This document shows positions 16,674 through 25,930 of a stretch of DNA of 48,925 bases, in pieces. Source of the stretch: Alphaproteobacteria bacterium (GTDB taxonomy: Bacteria; Pseudomonadota; Alphaproteobacteria; Micavibrionales; Micavibrionaceae); the NCBI GenBank assembly GCA_020443075.1, contig JAGRIU010000042.1:1-48925 (forward strand). The letters run 5' to 3'. The notes beneath the pieces are model-generated. The model was not told the DNA's origin. It saw only the letters and a list, made by a program, of their open reading frames with translations, and did no database searches. Positions within the stretch are counted from its first letter, which is position 1. Each line of letters begins with the position of its first letter. The position numbers were made by a program, and so were the translations under genes.

Positions 16674-19496
16674 TTACCCGCCACCAATGCCAAGAAGTTT
16701 TTTCAAACCGCCGCCGATCGCCTGGGTACCTTGTTGCATACCCACAGTAGCCTTACCGGTAAGCGTTTCTGCAGCATTCTCGCGCTGATCGTTAAAGGTG
16801 GTAATTGATTGACCCATCCAGCGTAAAATCTGGTTCGGAATCAAATCCACCAGCTTAAAAGAAGACATGCCCATCAAATAGACGATAACGACGTAAATGA
16901 TCGTGAAGAAAAACTCGTCAATCGCATCACGCATATCCGCCAGCTTCGAAGGGGCGGCGCCTGTCAACTCGGTCGTCGTGTCAAAACCGCCAACGTTGCT
17001 GACAACCAGATCAAAAATCATATTCAACACGGATACCAGCGCCGAAAACGTAGAAATACTGGCCAACAATCCGAAAACCATAAGAATAGGCCGTAGGAAA
17101 ATCTCGAAAATAAGATAATACCCGCTCAGCGCCGCCTGCCCGGAAAGACCGTTCCCATCAATACGAATATGCGCCAAAGCCCACAGCGGCGCACCGACCA
17201 TGGCCTCGAAAATACCCTTAACCCAGCCGCCAACGCCGAACATAAAATAGATAAACGGTAAAAACGGCACAATATAGAACAAAATAAACCCGGCCGTCAG
17301 CGAAAGCATACCGAACGTCACCAAAAAGCCGGAAACCTGCTTGATACCTACGCCGACAGCCTTACTGACAGTTTCCGCCAAAACCCCGGAACCCCCGCCC
17401 ACAGCGGCACCCGCCAAATTGCGCAAAGACGCTTCGATCAATCCACGTCCGGCCGTCGAGAGCTGCGCCAGGGGATGGGCGTCAGGATGCTCGCGCATGC
17501 TGAAAACACCGCTGGTTCCCAGCAAAACATTCAAAATATCCCGGATCTGGTTACCGCTGGAAGAAGTATAGGGCGTCGACATCGCTCCGGAATCTTTCCA
17601 GAATTGAAACGCCTCCCAATACGCCAGAGCCAGTTCACCGTCATTAGCATTGCGCAAATCACCGGCAACCGCAGCGCCGGCAGCCTCAGGCTGAAAACGA
17701 GTCGCAAAATCAACAACGTTACCCTTACCTTTGCGCTTAACCTCGTAAACGCGCTCCATAACCGCCGGATAACGGTTCGGATAAGGAATATTCAAAGCCG
17801 CCGTCGTAATTTCCCCGTTCATCTCGGCAATTTTATTGTACCAGATCGCAGCCCCTGCCCAGCCCTTATCTTCCAAGATAGGATCGCGCGTCCACTCCCC
17901 TGAATTTTCCATTTCTTTAATTGCAGGAACATCACCACCCGTCCACGTATCAACAGGCGCAGGAACGGCCCCTCCCGCATTCGGATCACCCATAAGAGCC
18001 TGAGAAATATAAATACTGAAAACCGAAACCCATGCCGTAATAAAGCTGCTATCCGGCATCACATCATTGTTAGGATCAAAATTAGCGATACTGGTGTACT
18101 GTTTTACAAAACTCAGCGGTTGCATCGAAACACCGTCCGTACCGCCATTTGCAAAATCAAACCAAGCCCAACGGATAAATTCAAGATAAAGCCGCTGCAT
18201 CATCATAACGCCCTTCTCCTGATCGGCCACCGCACGCGGATCCGCCAAAGGCAAAATCAACTCGCCGCAAATCGGCGCAACCTTCCCTGACCAGAGACTA
18301 TATTCATCCGGCTCGTCATCATCAAAGCGGCCAAAGCGGATTCTGACCTGGTTTTCACCGGCCGCAAACGCAATCATAGCAGCGTAATTATTAGTCGCAT
18401 TCACCGCCGTAGGGCTTTCGATTTCCTTAAACGGATTCGCCGCCAAAGGATCCTTGACCATATAGGGCTTGATCTCGTCAGCCGCATCCGGATGCAAGAT
18501 TTTCTCGGCGTGGTAACATGTACGCGCCACATGCATAAATTGTAAAAGGCCGCCAATCTCCGGAACTTTCGGTGGCGCCACAAGCCCGGTCGCATCCGCC
18601 GACATGCCGGAGGCCAGGTTTTTAAAAGCCGCCCCGTGCGCATCTTCCAAAACATCGTTAAAGTAAATCCAGCCGTTCGTCGCAAAACCGGACCCGAACT
18701 TGGCCGCATAGAGCACAATATACTGGGCGGAATTCAGCCCGTACCCGACCGGAATCAAGAGCCCGAACGCCACAACCATCCGGATCGGCGCCCACACGTG
18801 GTTATAGCGTTTACCGAACGCCGTCCCGCTCTGCATGGTCTCGGCAACAACCGTGACGATGAAATAAATCCCCATCATGGTCGCCACAACCAAAAGTCCG
18901 GTCGAATAAAGATTAAACATCTGATGCAAGCCCAGATGCATCGCCATCGGGAAATTGGCCGGCTCCATCCCCCAACCCGACGCTAAAGCAACATTCGCCA
19001 CAATCGGATTGCCTTTCGCATCCTCACAAGCCACGGCCGTGGAAATACAGGAATCAAACACCCCCGGGACGCCAAACACCATATCCATCATGATATGGGC
19101 CAGATCCTGCGCCGGATCGGGCGTCAGGAAAAACTGGGCAAAATTACTCGGAAAGGCCACAGCCGCAGCAGCCGGCGGCACAAAAACGGTCAATCCCAGC
19201 AGAAAAAGCTGCATCACCATCATCACCATGCCGACCATGACCAGAATAAACAGCAAGATCTGATCGACATGCCTCCAAGACAGCGTCAACCGGTTAGCCG
19301 CCTCAGCCATCACATGGCGCAAACCGTAACGCCCGATATTCGCCGCATTGAGATAAGGATGCTCGGGCGGCAGCAAACGCACCGCCCCGTAAACCAGAGC
19401 GACAAAATACGGTATATACTGAAAACCCGAGCCGAAAAGCTCCCGAAAACGGGGAATAAAGCCCGGTAAAACCATATATCTTATAAAAAAGTTCAC
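16674..19496 (-). CDS. DotA/TraY-family polytopic membrane protein, paralog B
   Basis: A 940-residue paralog of its two neighbours. N-terminal blocks are HPYLNAANIGRYGLRHVMA and ETMQSGTAFGKRY (219-231). The central block is GWAGAAIWYNKIAEMNG (545-561), and the C-terminal signature is WALAHIRIDGNGLSG (772-786) with EIFLRPI and NQILRWMG. Shared cysteines are C150, C157, C327 and C410; the region between blocks is otherwise poorly conserved. The best start is GTG at 19496, preceded by AAGGTTAGG and lying only 12 bases after the stop of paralog A, so translation is likely coupled. The C-terminus ends in a glycine-rich tail (GGGLKKLLGIGGG). Acting with A and C in one membrane complex is an inference from adjacency and shared architecture. 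Confidence 0.88.
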   Translation of the reverse strand: MNFFIRYMVLPGFIPRFRELFGSGFQYIPYFVALVYGAVRLLPPEHPYLNAANIGRYGLRHVMAEAANRLTLSWRHVDQILLFILVMVGMVMMVMQLFLLGLTVFVPPAAAAVAFPSNFAQFFLTPDPAQDLAHIMMDMVFGVPGVFDSCISTAVACEDAKGNPIVANVALASGWGMEPANFPMAMHLGLHQMFNLYSTGLLVVATMMGIYFIVTVVAETMQSGTAFGKRYNHVWAPIRMVVAFGLLIPVGYGLNSAQYIVLYAAKFGSGFATNGWIYFNDVLEDAHGAAFKNLASGMSADATGLVAPPKVPEIGGLLQFMHVARTCYHAEKILHPDAADEIKPYMVKDPLAANPFKEIESPTAVNATNNYAAMIAFAAGENQVRIRFGRFDDDEPDEYSLWSGKVAPICGELILPLADPRAVADQEKGVMMMQRLYLEFIRWAWFDFANGGTDGVSMQPLSFVKQYTSIANFDPNNDVMPDSSFITAWVSVFSIYISQALMGDPNAGGAVPAPVDTWTGGDVPAIKEMENSGEWTRDPILEDKGWAGAAIWYNKIAEMNGEITTAALNIPYPNRYPAVMERVYEVKRKGKGNVVDFATRFQPEAAGAAVAGDLRNANDGELALAYWEAFQFWKDSGAMSTPYTSSSGNQIRDILNVLLGTSGVFSMREHPDAHPLAQLSTAGRGLIEASLRNLAGAAVGGGSGVLAETVSKAVGVGIKQVSGFLVTFGMLSLTAGFILFYIVPFLPFIYFMFGVGGWVKGIFEAMVGAPLWALAHIRIDGNGLSGQAALSGYYLIFEIFLRPILMVFGLLASISTFSALVSVLNMIFDLVVSNVGGFDTTTELTGAAPSKLADMRDAIDEFFFTIIYVVIVYLMGMSSFKLVDLIPNQILRWMGQSITTFNDQRENAAETLTGKATVGMQQGTQAIGGGLKKLLGIGGG

Positions 19497-19508
19497 GTAT
19501 ACCTAACC

Positions 19509-22472
19509 TTATCTTCCAAACGGCTTCACCAATGCCGAAGCCAATCCCTGACCAACCTGTCCCACAGCGCTCCCCGCTCCACGGCCTAATTGCATAACCC
19601 CGGAAGCAGCCTCCCGCCCGGCTGTCATACCGCCAAGAGCCGCATAACGAGTCAAACTGCCGGTCGGATCGTCATGCAAGTCTCCAAACGAGGACACGCC
19701 AATACCCATCCAGCGCAAAATATTATCCGGAATAGAATCCACCAGCTTAAAGGCCGCTGTGGCCATCATATACACAACGATCGCATACACGACCGTAAAG
19801 AAGAACTGATCGACAATTTCGCGCTTGAAACTCACATCCCCGGCAATACCAACCTGCCCCGCAGCATTAAATCCTCCGGCATTTGCCGTCACCAAAGGCC
19901 ATATAAAATTCAAAACCCGCACCTGAGCCGTAAAAATAACCATCGCCGCGACAAGTCCGAACACGGTCAAAATAGGCCGGGCAAAAATTTCGAAAATCAG
20001 GAAATACCCGTTGGACGCCGCTTCGCCCGGCAACCCGTCGCCATCCAGACGCAAATGCGCCAAGGCCCACAATGGAATCCCCACCATGGCTTCAAAAATC
20101 GTTTTGATCCATGACCCCACTGCAAAATAAAAATAAACAAACGGCAAAAACGGCACGACATAATACAACACCAGCCCCGCCGTCAGACCGATAAAGGCTG
20201 TCGCATTAAAAAAGCCGGCCGCAGCTTCTGCCAAAGCCCCGGCTTGCAAGGACATAACTCTTGTCAGCCCGCCCATCACAGCCGACCCGGTAGAAATGGC
20301 AATATTGCGGATAGAAGCCTCAACCAGCCCCTTACCCAGAGCGGTTAGCTGCGACAAAGGATGAGTCTGTACGTTCTCTTCCGTCATGGAAAACAGGCCA
20401 TAGGTCCCGAAAATCATGTTCATCGCAGACTTCATGGCATTCGCATCAATATCCGTAGACGTTGTCATGTTAGTCTGGTCCTGATTCCAATATTGATGTG
20501 CCTGATAAAACACAGTCGCCAAAGCTTGCGCCACCGGATCCATACTTTTCAATTTCTGATCAATATTTTGCGCATCTTCTCCGGTTCCCTCCGGATTAAA
20601 TTGCTCCGCCCCTTCCAATTTGGAACTAACGGAAGCCCGCGCCTCACGCACACCTTCCATGATCGCCGGATATTTATCCAAAGACGGCTGATTAATAACG
20701 GCCGACATCCACGCCCCGTTCACTTGCGCAATCTTTGTAAACCAGATTCCGGCGCCGCCCCACCCACGGTCAAGCAAAGCCGGATCCATTTGAATCTCTG
20801 CCCCGTCATTATTATAAGCCTGCCAAATCGCCAGAATATTCGTATCGAGAGTCGTCTGCACATCACTCACGGCATTTTGCCGCCAGGCCGCACCGATCGG
20901 ATCAAGCTCGCAAGGCTTTTTACCGGCCGCAACCGCGCATGAAGGCAAATTCGGATTGTCCCCCATATCCCCGGCGCACCCCATTTCACACGCACTGGTA
21001 TCCAAATGCATATTGAGAAGAACAAACCGTCCTGCAAAATCGATATAATCCTCCGCCAAACCGTTATCGAACCAATAATTACGAACCAGATCGAAGTAAA
21101 GTTTTTGCAGTTCCACCGTACCGAGATACGGCGCAGCACTGGGATCGCGATGATCGGTTACGGGAATACGGATCTGACCGCACAAAGGCTCGACATCATA
21201 ACCATCATCCTCCGGATCATTATCACGCCCGAAGGTAATCACAATGTCGCCGCGATTATAAAAACCCAGCGCATCTTCATAAGTGGTGTCCGCCGCCACC
21301 TCAAGCGCCGGATCGGCATTCATCGTCATCCATGCCTGAGGCGTTTTGAGCAAATACGGCTTGATCTTGTTCGCCTCCCTGTAAGCGTCAATTTCAGCCA
21401 AAGTATCCGGATAATTAACCCCGCCCGCCTTCGGAGGCTTATCAATATCAGGGTCTTTCGCAAAATACGCCATTGCACAGGTATGAACGGTCGAAATCAT
21501 GTTGGCAAACACCGCCGCGTCAATCTGCTTGGGCATCGCCACAATCGTTTCTTTTTCACCCAGCGGATTAACACCCCCGCCACCTGCAAAATCGGCATGC
21601 GCAGCAATCGCGTTATTATAGCGGATCCAGGCATTAGTCGCCATGCTCGATCCGTACTTAGCCGCCGCAAAAGCGATATACTGTCCCGCGCTATAAGCCG
21701 CCGTCGTCACCCCCGCACCGTAAGTAATCGGCAAAGGCATCAAAAGCCCGATCGCCACCACGAGACGGATCGGCACCCAGACATTCTTGAAACGCTGCCC
21801 GAACGGCGTCCCGCTCATCGCCGTTTCAGCAACAATTACAAAAAGCAGATAAAGAAAAATCAACGTACCAACCAAAAGAATACCCGTTGAATAAAAACGG
21901 AAAAGCTGATGCAAGGCCATATGGAACGGCCAGGGAAAAGCGCCGCTAGGGCTCTGCGCCCCGGCACAGGTCACCCCGGCCTGTGAAACACAGGATCCAA
22001 AAAAATCAGGAACACCAAACACCCGATCCAAAAGCATAAGCGCCACATCATCGTCTGGACGCCCGGTCACAAAAATGGATGGCCCTTCGGGATAAGGCCA
22101 GGCCGCCGCAGCCAAAACAGACGATCCGCCAATAAGAAAGCTCAAAACCAAAACAGCAATTTGTAGAAAAAATAAGGCAATAGCGAACAACACCAGAGAG
22201 AAAACTACGATTTGATCAATGTTATTACGCGAAATCACAAGATTATTTGCTGCTGCCGCCACAACATGACGCACACCAAAACGCCCGATATTTTTCGAAT
22301 CAAGATAAGGATGCTGCGGCTCAAGCAAACGAACCATCGCATAAACTTGCGCGATCATATACGCCGCGAAACCAAAACCGGACGTAAACAAGGAGCGCAA
22401 CCGCGGTATAATCCCCGGCATAACAACATATTTAACAACCTGTTTTGCTTGTATTCCGCTCACGTCAAACAC
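19509..22472 (-). CDS. DotA/TraY-family polytopic membrane protein, paralog A
   Basis: First and longest (987 residues) of the three paralogs. N-terminal blocks: PGIIPRLRSLFTSGF, HPYL, GRFGVRHVVAAAANNL and ETAMSGTPFGQRF (216-228). Central block: GWGGAGIWFTKIAQVNG (570-586). The C-terminal DotA/TraY signature is WALAHLRLDGDGLPG (802-816), followed by EIFARPI and NILRWMG. Shared cysteines are C161, C169, C332 and C431. This copy alone has a second cysteine cluster, C495, C499, C512 and C521. GTG at 22472 is the likely start, but GTG at 22463 is also possible and neither has a strong ribosome site. Upstream lie an AT palindrome and ettA on the same strand. No icm/dot, tra or virB gene is visible nearby. 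Confidence 0.88.
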   Translation of the reverse strand: MFDVSGIQAKQVVKYVVMPGIIPRLRSLFTSGFGFAAYMIAQVYAMVRLLEPQHPYLDSKNIGRFGVRHVVAAAANNLVISRNNIDQIVVFSLVLFAIALFFLQIAVLVLSFLIGGSSVLAAAAWPYPEGPSIFVTGRPDDDVALMLLDRVFGVPDFFGSCVSQAGVTCAGAQSPSGAFPWPFHMALHQLFRFYSTGILLVGTLIFLYLLFVIVAETAMSGTPFGQRFKNVWVPIRLVVAIGLLMPLPITYGAGVTTAAYSAGQYIAFAAAKYGSSMATNAWIRYNNAIAAHADFAGGGGVNPLGEKETIVAMPKQIDAAVFANMISTVHTCAMAYFAKDPDIDKPPKAGGVNYPDTLAEIDAYREANKIKPYLLKTPQAWMTMNADPALEVAADTTYEDALGFYNRGDIVITFGRDNDPEDDGYDVEPLCGQIRIPVTDHRDPSAAPYLGTVELQKLYFDLVRNYWFDNGLAEDYIDFAGRFVLLNMHLDTSACEMGCAGDMGDNPNLPSCAVAAGKKPCELDPIGAAWRQNAVSDVQTTLDTNILAIWQAYNNDGAEIQMDPALLDRGWGGAGIWFTKIAQVNGAWMSAVINQPSLDKYPAIMEGVREARASVSSKLEGAEQFNPEGTGEDAQNIDQKLKSMDPVAQALATVFYQAHQYWNQDQTNMTTSTDIDANAMKSAMNMIFGTYGLFSMTEENVQTHPLSQLTALGKGLVEASIRNIAISTGSAVMGGLTRVMSLQAGALAEAAAGFFNATAFIGLTAGLVLYYVVPFLPFVYFYFAVGSWIKTIFEAMVGIPLWALAHLRLDGDGLPGEAASNGYFLIFEIFARPILTVFGLVAAMVIFTAQVRVLNFIWPLVTANAGGFNAAGQVGIAGDVSFKREIVDQFFFTVVYAIVVYMMATAAFKLVDSIPDNILRWMGIGVSSFGDLHDDPTGSLTRYAALGGMTAGREAASGVMQLGRGAGSAVGQVGQGLASALVKPFGR

Positions 22473-22508
22473 TCACCACTCTATGAATAGTGTAGCGCTA
22501 AAATACTT

Positions 22509-22527
22509 AAAAATTTAGTAAATTTTT
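22509..22527. promoter_or_regulatory. AT-rich perfect palindrome upstream of the DotA/TraY-like genes
   Basis: AAAAATTTA and TAAATTTTT are perfect inverted 9-mers around a single G at 22518. It lies about 37 bases before the first DotA-like gene, in the 163-base gap after ettA. It could bind a dimeric regulator or simply be promoter AT richness. Confidence 0.35.
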
Positions 22528-22635
22528 GCGCACCCGTTTATTTTACCATTTTTCAAAGCCTTAACGCTAGTTTACAGAAGCGAAAAAACCAAAAAAATGG
22601 AAAACTAAACGCAAAGCAAAGCAGAATCAGTAGCT

Positions 22636-24261
22636 TCAGGCCGCCTGACGACGCTCTAAATCAGCCTCATAATCCGCATAATTCCCCTCAAACCACGTCA
22701 CATGCCCATCGCCTTCAAAGGCCAGAATATGCGTCGCCAGCCTGTCGAGGAACCAACGATCATGCGAAATAATCACCGCGCACCCCGGAAACATCTCCAA
22801 AGCCTCTTCCAAAGCCGCCAGCGTTTCCGTATCCAGATCGTTTGTCGGCTCGTCCAGCAAGATCACATTCGCCTCTTCTTTGAGCATTTTCGCCAAGTGT
22901 ACGCGGTTGCGCTGACCGCCCGACAAATTGCCTACAAGTTGCTGCTGATCGCCCTTTCGGAAGTTAAAAGCCGACACGTACGCCCGGCTTTGCATCTCGA
23001 TCTTGCCCAGCTTAATGATATCCAATCCGCCTGAAATCTCCTCCCACACGGTCTTTTTCCCATCCAGCGTATCGCGGCTCTGATCGACATAGCCAAGCTT
23101 CACCGTATCCCCGACATTAAATTCACCCGAATCAGGGTGCTCTTGCCCCGTAATCATCTTAAACAGCGTCGATTTACCGGCCCCGTTCGGCCCGATCACC
23201 CCGACGATACCCCCTGGCGGCAACTTAAACGACAGATCGTTGATCAGTGTACGCCCGTCAAAACCTTTGTTAATGTGCTTGGCCTCAATAACCAGATCCC
23301 CCAGACGCGGCGGCGTCGGAATCACAATCTGGCATCCACGCTTATCCATTTTCTGTGATTCGGCCAGCAAATCATGATAAGCGCTGATCCGCGCCTTGGA
23401 CTTCGCCCGCCGCGCCGATGGGCTGCGCCCCATCCATTCCTGCTCGCGCACAAGCGTTTTCTGACGCGCATCTTCCTCGCGCGATTCCTGTTCCAAACGC
23501 TTGCGTTTAGCCTCCAGATAGGCCGAGTAATTGCCCTCATAGGGAATACCGCGCCCACGATCGACCTCCAAAATCCAGCCCGTCACATTATCAAGGAAAT
23601 AACGATCATGCGTGACCATCACCACCGTACCCTTGTAATCAGAGAGGAATTTCTGCAACCAACTCACACTCTCCGCATCAAGGTGGTTTGTCGGCTCGTC
23701 CAGAAGCAACAAATCCGGCCGCTCCAAAAGCAAACGACACAGCGCCACACGGCGCTTTTCTCCACCCGATAAGTTTGTGATCGCGCTATCACCCGGCGGA
23801 CAGCGCAAAGCCTGCATTGCCATTTTAATGGTCCGCTCGAGCTCCCAGCCATCCACGGCATCGATTTTCTCCTGTAAATCGCCCATCTCGGCCATCAAGG
23901 CGTCAAAATCCGCATCCGGCTCGGCCATCGCCGCCCCGATCTCGTTATAACGCTCGATCATCGCCACGGTTTCGCCTAAACCTTCCATGACGTTCTGCTC
24001 GACCGTCTTGTTCGGATCAAGCTGCGGCTCTTGCTCTAAATACCCCACGCGCGCACCTTCCGCCGCCCAGGCCTCACCCATAAAATCTTTGTCAATACCC
24101 GCCATGATCTTGAGCAACGTCGACTTACCCGCGCCGTTCGGTCCCAAAACACCGATCTTGGCTCCGGGAAAAAAGCTCAAAGTCACATTTTCCAGGATTT
24201 TCTTATTATCGTATGACTTGGACAAGCCGTTCATCACATACACATACTGATAGGACGCCAT
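22636..24261 (-). CDS. ettA: ABC-F translation factor EttA
   Basis: EttA binds the ribosomal E site and gates entry into elongation according to the ATP/ADP ratio. The 541-residue protein has two ABC domains and no membrane part. Walker A motifs GPNGAGKST lie at 40-48 and near 356. Signatures are [13 protein letters not shown] and [13 protein letters not shown], and Walker B motifs DEPTNHLD and DEPTNDLD. The positively charged linker between the domains ([16 protein letters not shown], then [17 protein letters not shown]) is typical of EttA. The ATG at 24261 is preceded by GAAAGG. It is divergent from the GCS2-like ligase gene; the 163-base gap downstream suggests the DotA-like genes have their own promoter, though read-through cannot be excluded. 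Confidence 0.95.
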   Translation of the reverse strand: MASYQYVYVMNGLSKSYDNKKILENVTLSFFPGAKIGVLGPNGAGKSTLLKIMAGIDKDFMGEAWAAEGARVGYLEQEPQLDPNKTVEQNVMEGLGETVAMIERYNEIGAAMAEPDADFDALMAEMGDLQEKIDAVDGWELERTIKMAMQALRCPPGDSAITNLSGGEKRRVALCRLLLERPDLLLLDEPTNHLDAESVSWLQKFLSDYKGTVVMVTHDRYFLDNVTGWILEVDRGRGIPYEGNYSAYLEAKRKRLEQESREEDARQKTLVREQEWMGRSPSARRAKSKARISAYHDLLAESQKMDKRGCQIVIPTPPRLGDLVIEAKHINKGFDGRTLINDLSFKLPPGGIVGVIGPNGAGKSTLFKMITGQEHPDSGEFNVGDTVKLGYVDQSRDTLDGKKTVWEEISGGLDIIKLGKIEMQSRAYVSAFNFRKGDQQQLVGNLSGGQRNRVHLAKMLKEEANVILLDEPTNDLDTETLAALEEALEMFPGCAVIISHDRWFLDRLATHILAFEGDGHVTWFEGNYADYEADLERRQAA

Positions 24262-24284
24262 AAAAAACCTTTCAAAAATTTACA

Positions 24285-24371
24285 AACCACAGAGTTTAAA
24301 GAGCTCAAAAGAGATAAAAGAGTTTTTTGCTGTTTCCTTCAACTCTTTTCTTCTCTTTCATCTCTGTGGTT
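24285..24371. repeat. Imperfect long inverted repeat with period-10 pyrimidine arm
   Basis: AACCACAGAG (24285-24294) pairs with CTCTGTGGTT (24362-24371). Inner arms AAAGAG/CTCTTT and AAAAGAGTT/AACTCTTTT also pair, giving about 25 bp in one large interrupted hairpin. The right arm reads as successive degenerate decamers (TCAACTCTTT, TCTTCTCTTT, CATCTCTGTG) ending in GTTAAAAT. It fills the divergent ettA / ligase promoter region. Confidence 0.55.
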
Positions 24372-24431
24372 AAAATATTTTGCAATTCCTTAAAACACCT
24401 CTACATTGCTTCAGTAACAAAAGGAAATGCC

Positions 24432-25883
24432 ATGTCAGAAGTCAATGCCAGCGATATGCGCCTCGTCAATGGCCCTGAAGACGTCATCGACACATATAAA
24501 GGAGCAGGCGAAGACTCCAGAACCGGCATAGAAGTCGAACTGGCATTTTTCGATCCTAAATCCACTGACCTCACCCCAATGAGCGTGGCCCAGAATAAAG
24601 CACTAAAAAATGCCGCCAACGCCGCACGCGGTGAAGAGTACGTCCGCAATGAACCCACATCCGAAATGCTGGAAATCGGTTCGTTCGCCGGAAAAAGAAA
24701 CGACATAAAAGAAATTTTGGCCGACACGCAGGAAAAAATCCTGCAATTAACCCAAAAAGCTGCCGATATGGGCCTCAAGCGCTCTTACTTTCAGCACCTA
24801 CCCGACAAAACCGCCGAAGACCTGCTAAAAAACGTCATGGACGTTCCGCGTTATCAGGCTTTTTTCGCACCGCCGCGCGATGATATGCGCTCAATCGCTG
24901 CCTATTTCTCGGTCTGTAAATCCAATCAGGTTTCGATTAGCTATCGCAATCCGCAACATTTGATAGAAAACGTACGCCGACTGTACGTGTTATCGCCTTT
25001 TCTTTTTACACTACTCGATAACGCAGCCCCCTTCAACGAAGGACACCCATTCACAGGCAATGCAGGCATGCACCACCGCGCCGCTCTCAAAGACCGTGGC
25101 GGCGTCCCGCCCTATCTATTTACGGCCCAAACCGGAGAGGCGTACATCACCGCACACATAGACCACGCGATGAATAACCCGCTTTTCGTTTACTACGATG
25201 AGCAAGGCAAACTGGTCCGTCTGCCCTCTGGAACATGGACAAGCTTCAACGCTTTGCGTGAAAAAGGCTTGAACACCGCAACCAATTATTTCTTCGCCGA
25301 AAGCATCCTCTGGCCGGACGTTAAAATCGCCGCTCTCAAAGACAAAAATGGACAGGTCAACGGCCACCGCTACGAAGCCCGGATGTTCGGCGTCGGCATT
25401 CACCAGCATCAAAGCGCCCAGCTCATCACCGCAGCCCCCGCCTTCGACAAAGAGTTCGCCAGCAAAATCGACGCCCTGCTAAAACGCGCAGGGTTCGACC
25501 TTCAAACCCCCGAAAGCTTAAAAGCCCCATTGGAAAAAGCCTATCAAAGCGCCCGAAACCATAATGGACATTTCCTCGACATCCCCTACGGCAATACAAG
25601 CATGCAGGCCTTTGCCAAAGACTTCGCCGATTTACTCGAACAATCGACGCTCATGCAGAATTTTGAAGAGGAAATCCAGCCCCTCCTCACCATCTGCCGC
25701 ACAGGATACACAGACTCAAAAGTCAACGCACACCTGTTTAATACAATGGACAAAGCCCTCAAATTCCAGCGCGAATATGATCCGGCCATTTTTGAAAACC
25801 CGAACGCATGTGCGTACACACTTTTTGAAAACGTTTTAAACCGCGAATACACACAAATGAGCGCAAATTGTTCGGGACTATAA
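24432..25883 (+). CDS. Glutamate-cysteine ligase-like (GCS2 superfamily) protein
   Basis: A 483-residue member of the carboxylate-amine ligase / glutamate-cysteine ligase superfamily. The opening metal/glutamate motif is SRTGIEVELAFFDP. It is followed by YVRNEPTSEMLEIGSF (conserved acidic strand), a mid-protein QVSISYRNPQHLIENVRRLY, a basic segment RYEARMFGVGIHQHQSA and a C-terminal ICRTGYTDSKVNAH. Such enzymes join glutamate to an amine at the cost of ATP, as in glutathione synthesis. The classic GshA context is absent and several blocks differ from standard GshA, so the precise substrate is open. The start is the ATG at 24432 with AAAGGA upstream; an earlier in-frame TTG at 24327 would put coding sequence inside the inverted repeat. 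A glutathione transferase lies elsewhere in the window. Confidence 0.75.
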   Translation: MSEVNASDMRLVNGPEDVIDTYKGAGEDSRTGIEVELAFFDPKSTDLTPMSVAQNKALKNAANAARGEEYVRNEPTSEMLEIGSFAGKRNDIKEILADTQEKILQLTQKAADMGLKRSYFQHLPDKTAEDLLKNVMDVPRYQAFFAPPRDDMRSIAAYFSVCKSNQVSISYRNPQHLIENVRRLYVLSPFLFTLLDNAAPFNEGHPFTGNAGMHHRAALKDRGGVPPYLFTAQTGEAYITAHIDHAMNNPLFVYYDEQGKLVRLPSGTWTSFNALREKGLNTATNYFFAESILWPDVKIAALKDKNGQVNGHRYEARMFGVGIHQHQSAQLITAAPAFDKEFASKIDALLKRAGFDLQTPESLKAPLEKAYQSARNHNGHFLDIPYGNTSMQAFAKDFADLLEQSTLMQNFEEEIQPLLTICRTGYTDSKVNAHLFNTMDKALKFQREYDPAIFENPNACAYTLFENVLNREYTQMSANCSGL

Positions 25884-25890
25884 ACAAAAA

Positions 25891-25920
25891 TTCCTGTGTA
25901 TTCGCGTTCATTCGCGTTTA
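25891..25920. repeat. Three degenerate tandem decamers before holA
   Basis: TTCCTGTGTA, TTCGCGTTCA and TTCGCGTTTA follow one another exactly; the last two match at 9 of 10 bases. They are followed by AAATAACACC and the holA start. The pattern resembles the decamer arm at 24339-24371. Confidence 0.55.
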
Positions 25921-25930
25921 AAATAACACC

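Noticed and set aside
13836..22472. A complete type IVB secretion or conjugation locus
   Set aside because: Only DotA/TraY-like proteins are present; no ATPase, core-complex or coupling gene is in the window.
24327..24431. Upstream TTG start for the GCS2-like ligase
   Set aside because: The added 35 residues are hydrophobic and pyrimidine-tract-derived and overlap the inverted repeat; the ATG at 24432 has a good ribosome site.
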